Source: Exophiala sp. HKRS030 (lineage: Eukaryota > Ascomycota > Eurotiomycetes > Chaetothyriales > Herpotrichiellaceae). From it: a DNA stretch of 64,000 nt. Each line of letters opens with the position of its first letter. The first letter of the stretch is position 1. Location of the stretch: positions 5,208,001 to 5,272,000 of the forward strand of contig JAHWDD010000004.1 of the NCBI GenBank assembly GCA_023897205.1, in the 5' to 3' direction. This document shows positions 58,109-64,000 of this stretch, in pieces. The notes beneath the pieces are model-generated. The model was given only the letters and a program-made list of their open reading frames with translations. It did no database searches and was not told where the DNA came from. Position numbers and translations under genes: made by a program.

Positions 58109-58660
58109 CTAGATTGTGTCGTTCATCTTTCGATTCACAACTGATCGACCTCGCCACAAGACTAATCCATTGAGTACACTTCCGATCAAAAAGGTAAAGA
58201 GTTCAATTATTGACAATGCCATGGCAACTCTCAATGCTGTACCTCGCTCACGACCCGTCACACCAGCGACAGCTGCCCAGAGGATGACAAGGGCACCTTG
58301 CCAACCGCAGAGTGCGATGATGATGGTTCGGCGCGCCGGCGGACGGATGGCCATATACCCCAGTCCGAGGGCTGTCAGAATTGTGATTACGGAGATGACT
58401 ATCGAGTAAACCTGGACTAAAGTCAGCATGTGTACGGTGCAGGTTTATGTAATGATGCCAGCGGGCATTTATGAAACAAAATGCAACTGCTTAGGCAAGT
58501 GTTTGAGGTAAGAACATACAGCAGCTGTAAATGAGAGTCGCGTAAATCTAACTCCCACCAGTCCGAGGACGATGACTGCGCATACGAGCTGAACGCCAAC
58601 CAGTGCGAGAGTTGCTAGGGCCGAGATGGACATGCGTCCACGCGATCGAGTACCGTCCAT
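58109..58660 (-). CDS. Small four-helix membrane protein, MARVEL-like
   Basis: Exons 58520-58660 and 58109-58411 join in frame to 147 residues; the intron is 108 bp. The start is MDGTRSRGRMSISAL. Four hydrophobic helices are clear: ALATLALVGVQLVCAVIVLG, YSIVISVITILTALGLGYMA, IIIALCGWQGALVILWAAVA and ALSIIELFTFLIGSVLNGLV. Short charged loops separate them, and the tail is basic (RGRSVVNRKMN). This layout is typical of fungal MARVEL-type proteins of unknown role. No catalytic motif is present. I chose the acceptor that keeps helix 2 continuous. Confidence 0.7.
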
Positions 58661-59870
58661 GTTGATAGAAATGGTGAGTAGGTAAGACAAAGTCGTCAAA
58701 ATTCTCTGGCAGAGCGATGGAGGGCGTTATGTAGGATGATTAACAGGTTGCAGCAGATTTTGTAGGTGTCAAAGCGTTTCAATAATGCGCCTTATTCGTT
58801 GCCAGGAGGCAAGTATAGTTTATAGCCTGCGAAACGAGGCCGAGTGTCATCGCGACCTACCAACAATGCGTCATACCAAGATATGTGCCACGCATCCACC
58901 AACTTTGCTTTCAGTCGTCTGGCTACGAGCCACGTCCAAGAGGCTTGTCATTATTCTGGGTCTGGTTGTTATTTGGTCAAAGCAAAACTCCTCCTGGTAG
59001 TCGTCGACGTGAACAAGCGGATTCGGAAGGTTTGCGTACTTGGCACTTGCGCGGCTGACGTAACAGTGGCAAGCCTCGACACGAACCACGATGCACTTCC
59101 CTCCATGAGGGCCAGACTCAGTTGCATGACGTTGGCAAACTCAAAGTTAGAAAGTCGAATTGGGGTCAAAATTCTTGAAATACCGTAAGAACCAAGTTAT
59201 TAGCTGTTTTCGTTTGATGCCTCCAGTTCATCAAACCCATGGTCACAAGGTCGAACTGGTTCACTATTGAAACTGCCCGACAATCTATTGAATGGACATC
59301 CGGAAACCGATGTCAATACAAAGCCATGTAAGGATAGTGCTCAAAGATTAAAGGGCAGATTAACCTTGACATATAAGGCGCAGGTAGTCGGAAAATAGAG
59401 CTTAGAGTTGTGACTTTTCCTTCCGGGTACCTCTCAGATGCCCCTGATTCGCTGCACGCTAGCAGCGAGACTGCAGATCCCTGAATACCAACAAGGCTCT
59501 AGAGCATAGGGGTTCTTCATCTTTACTCTATCTATTAGAACTTCGCTCCACCACCTACCTGCCCATGCAAGGGGCAAGCTTTCGCGATCGAAAGAACCAA
59601 CAGTGGACTGGATTGCACGACAAGCGATTGAGCCTGTGTATCTTTTTAGGGGTTGGCAATAATTATCTAACTAAGTAGCTCTAGCGACTCGTCCAAATTC
59701 GATCTCCGTCCACAGTCAACAATTCTGAGCGCTCTAATCAGACTCTCCACAACGAAAGAGGGACAATTCATGGACCTCTCAGTAATAGTCAGATATCCTT
59801 TCCTCTAGTCCCTAACGTCAGCCACAACTGACAGCTGACTTATGCTATAAATGCACTGGATCAAACACCG
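58661..59870. other. Intergenic, about 1.2 kb
   Basis: Upstream of the MARVEL-like gene and downstream of the transporter relic. Short frames only; no family recognised. Confidence 0.4.
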
Positions 59871-60720
59871 TTAAGGAGCGAATCTGAAATCGAATCTTTT
59901 ATTGTCTTCGTCCTTGGTGGTTGTCAGATAGTTCTGCTTCTCATCATCGGTCATTGCATTGCATGTATTGTCGCGACCTTTGTTCTTGTACGTGTAAAAG
60001 GCTTTGATGGCGATTATCAAAACGAAGTTGTAAGAGGTGATGGCAATCAGGATTTTTGTTGCCACGTCTGTAAAGCGGGCGATATCGTTGCGATAGACGT
60101 TGGACGAGATGATCGAGGATGCCTGGACTGTTATATTATGGAAACCGGATCCGACTGTCCGAGTACGAACCGTGCCGGCACTTCTAGATGTAACAGCAAC
60201 GATGATTGCGTGGACGTACGAGTGATGCAACCAGCAGAACGAGAATAGGATATCGCTCCCATCCACTGGCACTTGCAGGTAGGACAATGATGGCAATCAG
60301 CAGTGGCAGCGTCCACAGTTGACAAAGTAATACCATGCCGAATCGGTTATTGACGTTTTCGCTGAGCCAGGTCCAGAAGAGTAGATGCAGTAGCAAAAGC
60401 GCCGAAGCTGGAATTACCAGCAGATTAGTTTCGAAGGTACTTAATCCAAGACTACGAAGTGTCAGAGTGAGATAAGCTTGTACAGTGTTGTTCGCCATTG
60501 TCCAACTAAGTCCGAGCAAATAAATTGGAAAGAGATCCCAGTCGGTGAGAGATTGCCACAGAGGTTTCAAGGATAGACCTTGTCGATTATGCATGACTCC
60601 CTTGGATGGATCATCGCGAATGATACGGTTGACCACGGTAACCTCCCCGCGCTCGGTGAACCATCCATCTTTTTCACGGAAGCGCGAAGCAGTTTGTGTT
60701 AGTAAAGGTGGAAGGTAGAA
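59871..60720 (-). pseudogene. Truncated Dal5-type (anion:cation symporter) MFS transporter
   Basis: Only the second half of the transporter is present. It opens with the central-loop sequence FREKDGWFTERGEVTVVNRI then IRDDPSKGVMHNRQGL, and continues with helices DLFPIYLLGLSWTMANNTVQ and LVIPASALLLLHLLFWTWLS. The frame shifts between ILVLLVAS and SYVHAIIVAVTSRSAGTVRT near 60220-60235. It ends with the family tail MTDDEKQNYLTTTKDEDNKR and DFRFAP. The first six helices are missing upstream. The break is not in a G/C run, and a normal member has about 500 residues. The living family carries allantoate, vitamins or organic acids. Confidence 0.82.
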
Positions 60721-62885
60721 CCGGCGTCCTCAAGTCAGTAGTTTCTACAGTCGGCTACGCAAACACTACTCGACACGATGCGATCCCAATTGTTACGATC
60801 AGAGCACCCTAGACCAGCAGATCATTTGGATAGGGATCCAATTGTCGGGTCCTAATTTCTTAGAAATCATCTACCTACAACATATCAGTAATACCCCTTG
60901 TTTTATGAGCAAGGCTAGTGTCAGGAATAGGTCCGCGATACCCTTGGGTAATGCCCAAAAAAACTAGCTATCCTGCGAGAATACGCAGATAAACTCGGAC
61001 CTATAATATATAGTCTTGTCATAATTACCGCGCTCGCGTAATTCATGACACATAGTCAAATTTCTCTTCCAAACTTGTTTTGACAAGGACTTTATCTGTG
61101 ACAGAAGAGCGACGACGACCTTGTGGTACAGAGTCGCGACGTTCGTTGTTTGATAGCTGCGTACTCTCCACCTCGCCCAAAGGTCTTTCGGAGAAGAAGG
61201 TGACAGGGGTAGCCTCCAATATGCCAACGTCTGCCATGGTGACAGATTCGAAAGACAAACTAAGGCAAGGTCTGGAGGGAATTGATCTTGCTGAGAAACC
61301 ACAATGGTTTGCTGGTGTAATTATAACGTTGAGAGCTACTTCAATGTCTCTGATCTACCGTATTGTTCATGGTAAGGCAATGCCCATTTCCAGTTCCCTT
61401 CATGGTCTGATGTAGAAGAGATGATGGACCATGTTGGATCTTGACAGCCAATCTTGAATTGTTCATCTCGCCATTCCTCATGTCGATGTAGATCAGGGTC
61501 CCTAGAGACAGGAATCGGAAATTCCCACACGAGTTACTCGTCATCTTAGCAGTCGACAACGGGTAATGTCGCTGTCAAAGCGCCTCTATGACCATGGTCC
61601 CGTTTTTGTGTCAAGATCAATGTAGTCGTGCATAGTATTTCCGGCAGGCTCTCAAAGGCGCCCAAATCTGTACGCCTGGAACCAGGAGCCAAAGGAAGCA
61701 CTGCTTGATGAAGAGTAATTCCAGCGGACCATAGTCGTAGAAGGTGTTGGTCCTGGGGATCACGCGACGTTGGTCCCACTGACGCGCTATCTGGGCGGCG
61801 GAGGCCAAGCCGTGTAGAGGAAAGTCTTGTCTTTACTTGGTCATCATTCTGACATTCTGATAGCTCGAAACGCAATATCTTAATGTTCTTGTTGACTAAC
61901 ATATTGCTGAAGTCCCCAGTCAAGTCTTGGACAGAGAGCCTACGGATGTTGGGGTAGCAGGTGGGTAGGGATGAGTCTGAACAGTCTTGTCACAAGTCAC
62001 GATCCACTGTCACGCGCAGTGTACTCCGGTCTATTGTGCGAACACTAGCAGAGAGATTGAAGATCATAGTTCCTTAACTTGGATGCTGCTCAAGCGCTCA
62101 TCCTGGGAGACGTAGGCTCGAATTCTGCTGGGTTCTAGGGACGAGTCCTTCACTAATCTATCACTGTTTCGAAAGTGTACAGACTCGTTGAGCATTAGCT
62201 GAATTTTCGTCCAGAGAGTCTGATCTACATTGCCTTGCATCCTGCCGAGTCGTGTATCTATTTTCTGGCTTACGATTTGTAAGTCCTTCGAGCCTTCAGA
62301 GTGTGTATTGCACTTCACTATTCTTCTATTACTTGCAGCCAAGCCCGTCAACAAAAGGCTAGGTATGAATTGCGAGATCTTCGCTATCGTACGATGATAG
62401 GTTGCATAGTTTGTTTCATTGCAGGGTGTAAAGAATTCAGAGAATGTATGCACGAGTCGATATTAAAGCTAGCCAATTCCAGTGCAGCCGCTTAGAATCC
62501 TAGTCGAGCCGGTCATGATTGGGCATGGCTGATTGTAGTACTGTCGTCGTTGTTTTGACAAGAATGCACAATCAGAAGTACGAGGAAAAGTCATCTCCAA
62601 TGGTTCAAGATTCGCTGATATTATCAAGATAAGGCCAGTTGCGTGCTCGATGGCTGATATCACGCCAGAATGGTCGATATCACGTGCTGAGCCAATCCCC
62701 ACCTCAAAATCTTTTAACGCGGTTCAAAGACTACCATGACTACCAATGAGCACCAAAGGGTGAACAATGACGTTTTAGGGTAAAGATCGACCAGTCAAAA
62801 AGATGCTCCTGAACTATTCGATTCTTAGGTAGCTCAGAGTGTACATATCTTTGTCGAAGATTTAGTGTATCTATGAGTATCAAAT
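60721..62885. other. Gene-poor stretch of 2.2 kb between two transporters
   Basis: Contains frames at 61043-61258, 61546-61923 and 62064-62453 (all minus) without recognised motifs. The first (MADVGILEATPVTFFSERPL ... LVKTSLEEKFDYVS) has the look of a charged cytosolic leader and might be the lost N-terminus of the Dal5-like transporter, but this is weak. The right end is the DHA transporter promoter. Confidence 0.35.
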
Positions 62886-64000
62886 ATGGCGGATGAAGAA
62901 AGATCTGATGAGACCAGACCTTTGTTGAACAAGGTCCGCACTGCGGATAATAACACAGGGAGTTCTTTGCGGAGGCGCTCATCAGCTGCTCTTCCACCCT
63001 TTCATGAAGATTTCCCGTCAACCGAGGAGCCATCCTCCACGCTTGCGATCTGGACGGTGGTCCCAATTCTGCTATTAGGTGGATCCCTTTTAAATCCAGA
63101 AATCGGGGCACCTGGCGCTGACAGCCCCAGGTGTTCTTATTGCCAATGCCGACGGGTCTCTGGTTATTGCCTCTAGTCAATTCATTGCTTCGGAGTTCAA
63201 TTCTTTGTCGGACGCATCATGGCTTGTAACAAGCTATGTCCTGGCTCAATGCGCAAGCCAACCGTTGGTATGAATGTCGCTCTTATCGTCATTTGAAACA
63301 GTACTAACCAGAGTCAGTATGGAAAATTGAGTGACATTTTCGGTCGCAAGGCTAATCTTGTCGCTTCATACACGTTTTTCGCGCTTGGATGCTTCATATG
63401 GTATGTGATTCGAGCCTGAATCAACTGTCCTCGCATGGCTGATCATTCAACAGCGGCATCGGTAGAAGCTTCCCCGTGGTCCTGTTGGGCCGTGCCCTGT
63501 CTGGGATAGGTGGTGCTGGCATGACTGCGCTGGTCTCAATTATTATTGCAGGTTGGTTCCACGGCTTCCAGCTCATCTAGCCGTGCTAATATGCTAGACA
63601 TGGTCCCCGTCCGAAGTGTGGCTGCTTGGAGAGCCTATGTCAACGTTGCAGCAACACTAGGTCGATCGCTTGGTGGACCTGTCGGAGGTTGGCTAACCGA
63701 CACAATTGGGTGGCGGTGGTCGTTCTATGGACAGTGTCCATTGACATTGTTCGGTCTGCTGCTCATCTTATGGAAACTCCCGACGAAGTTCAAGAATGAG
63801 ACAGAAGATGAAAATCAAACCTTCCGAACGAGGGTAAAAAGGGTCGATTTCGCAGGAGCCGTTGCTATCGCCATTGCCATCAGCGCGCTTTTGCTGACAC
63901 TTGACTTTGTCACAAATGAGTCACCATGGTACTTTTCCCTCGTTGCCGGGCTACTCTTCCTCCTTTTCTCCTCCGTGTTTTATCTGATCGAGCGTCGTTG
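62886..64000 (+). CDS. DHA-type MFS transporter (Vba/multidrug-like), cut by the window end
   Basis: Exons 62886-63078, 63131-63267, 63318-63400, 63454-63551 and 63598 to beyond 64000. The N-terminus MADEERSDETRPLLNKV carries an acidic di-leucine motif (ETRPLL), which in yeast sends membrane proteins to the vacuole. Helix 1 (VVPILLLGVLIANADGSLVI) is followed by ASSQFIASEFNSLSDASWLV, the loop YGKLSDIFGRKANL (MFS motif A), RALSGIGGAGMTALVSIIIA, the motif-C-like VNVAATLGRSLGGPVGGWLT and GWRWSFYGQCPLTLFGLLLI. This is a 14-helix DHA2-like layout, as in vacuolar basic-amino-acid permeases and drug exporters. Substrate cannot be read. All visible exon phases close. Confidence 0.88.

Noticed and set aside
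61546..62453. Minus-strand frames of 125 and 129 codons
   Set aside because: No motif, no domain, and random-like composition; not called as genes.

Overview
The window is nuclear DNA of a filamentous ascomycete (Pezizomycotina). Genes sit on both strands and are split by short GT-AG introns of about 47-70 bp with CTAAC/CTGAC-like branch sites. Housekeeping proteins are fungal in type, and there are a Zn2Cys6 regulator, a P450 and fungal MFS families. The gene content suits Eurotiomycetes, perhaps a black-yeast relative, but that placement is inference. I rebuilt exon structures by hand; most multi-exon models were checked by keeping reading frame across every junction.

Layout. From 0.5 to 10.4 kb: a short F-box protein, an NYN-domain putative RNase, a monocarboxylate-type MFS transporter and two nuclear-looking proteins. 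From 11.5 to 22.7 kb: ribosomal protein L12, SEC23 (COPII coat) head-to-head with alpha-COP (COPI coat), and a ten-zinc-knuckle protein. From 23 to 43 kb: a divergent short-chain dehydrogenase, a C2H2 regulator, NOT3/5 of CCR4-NOT facing D-aminoacyl-tRNA deacylase, formamidase, a DUF1365 protein, an acidic protein facing an unusual MGMT fusion, a Mim2-like mitochondrial import protein and an NTF2-like protein.

From 44 kb on the content becomes accessory and catabolic: a FAH-family hydrolase, acetoacetyl-CoA synthetase, a P450, a decayed phenol-hydroxylase-like FAD monooxygenase, an intact Zn2Cys6 regulator, a decayed VOC protein, a small four-helix membrane protein, a truncated Dal5-type transporter and, running off the right end, a DHA-type MFS exporter. 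I read this as the remains of an aromatic-degradation cluster: ring hydroxylation and cleavage genes are broken, while the hydrolase, the acetoacetate-activating enzyme, the P450 and the regulator remain readable.

Seven conserved genes (RPL12 twice, the C2H2 factor, NOT3, formamidase, the NTF2-like gene, the FAH hydrolase and acetoacetyl-CoA synthetase) each carry single-base losses in runs of G or C. One added base at each run makes the whole multi-exon frame close exactly. Consensus error is the most likely cause. These lesions differ from the real decay seen at the FAD monooxygenase, VOC and Dal5-like loci. I found no rRNA, convincing tRNA, CRISPR array or recognisable transposon.
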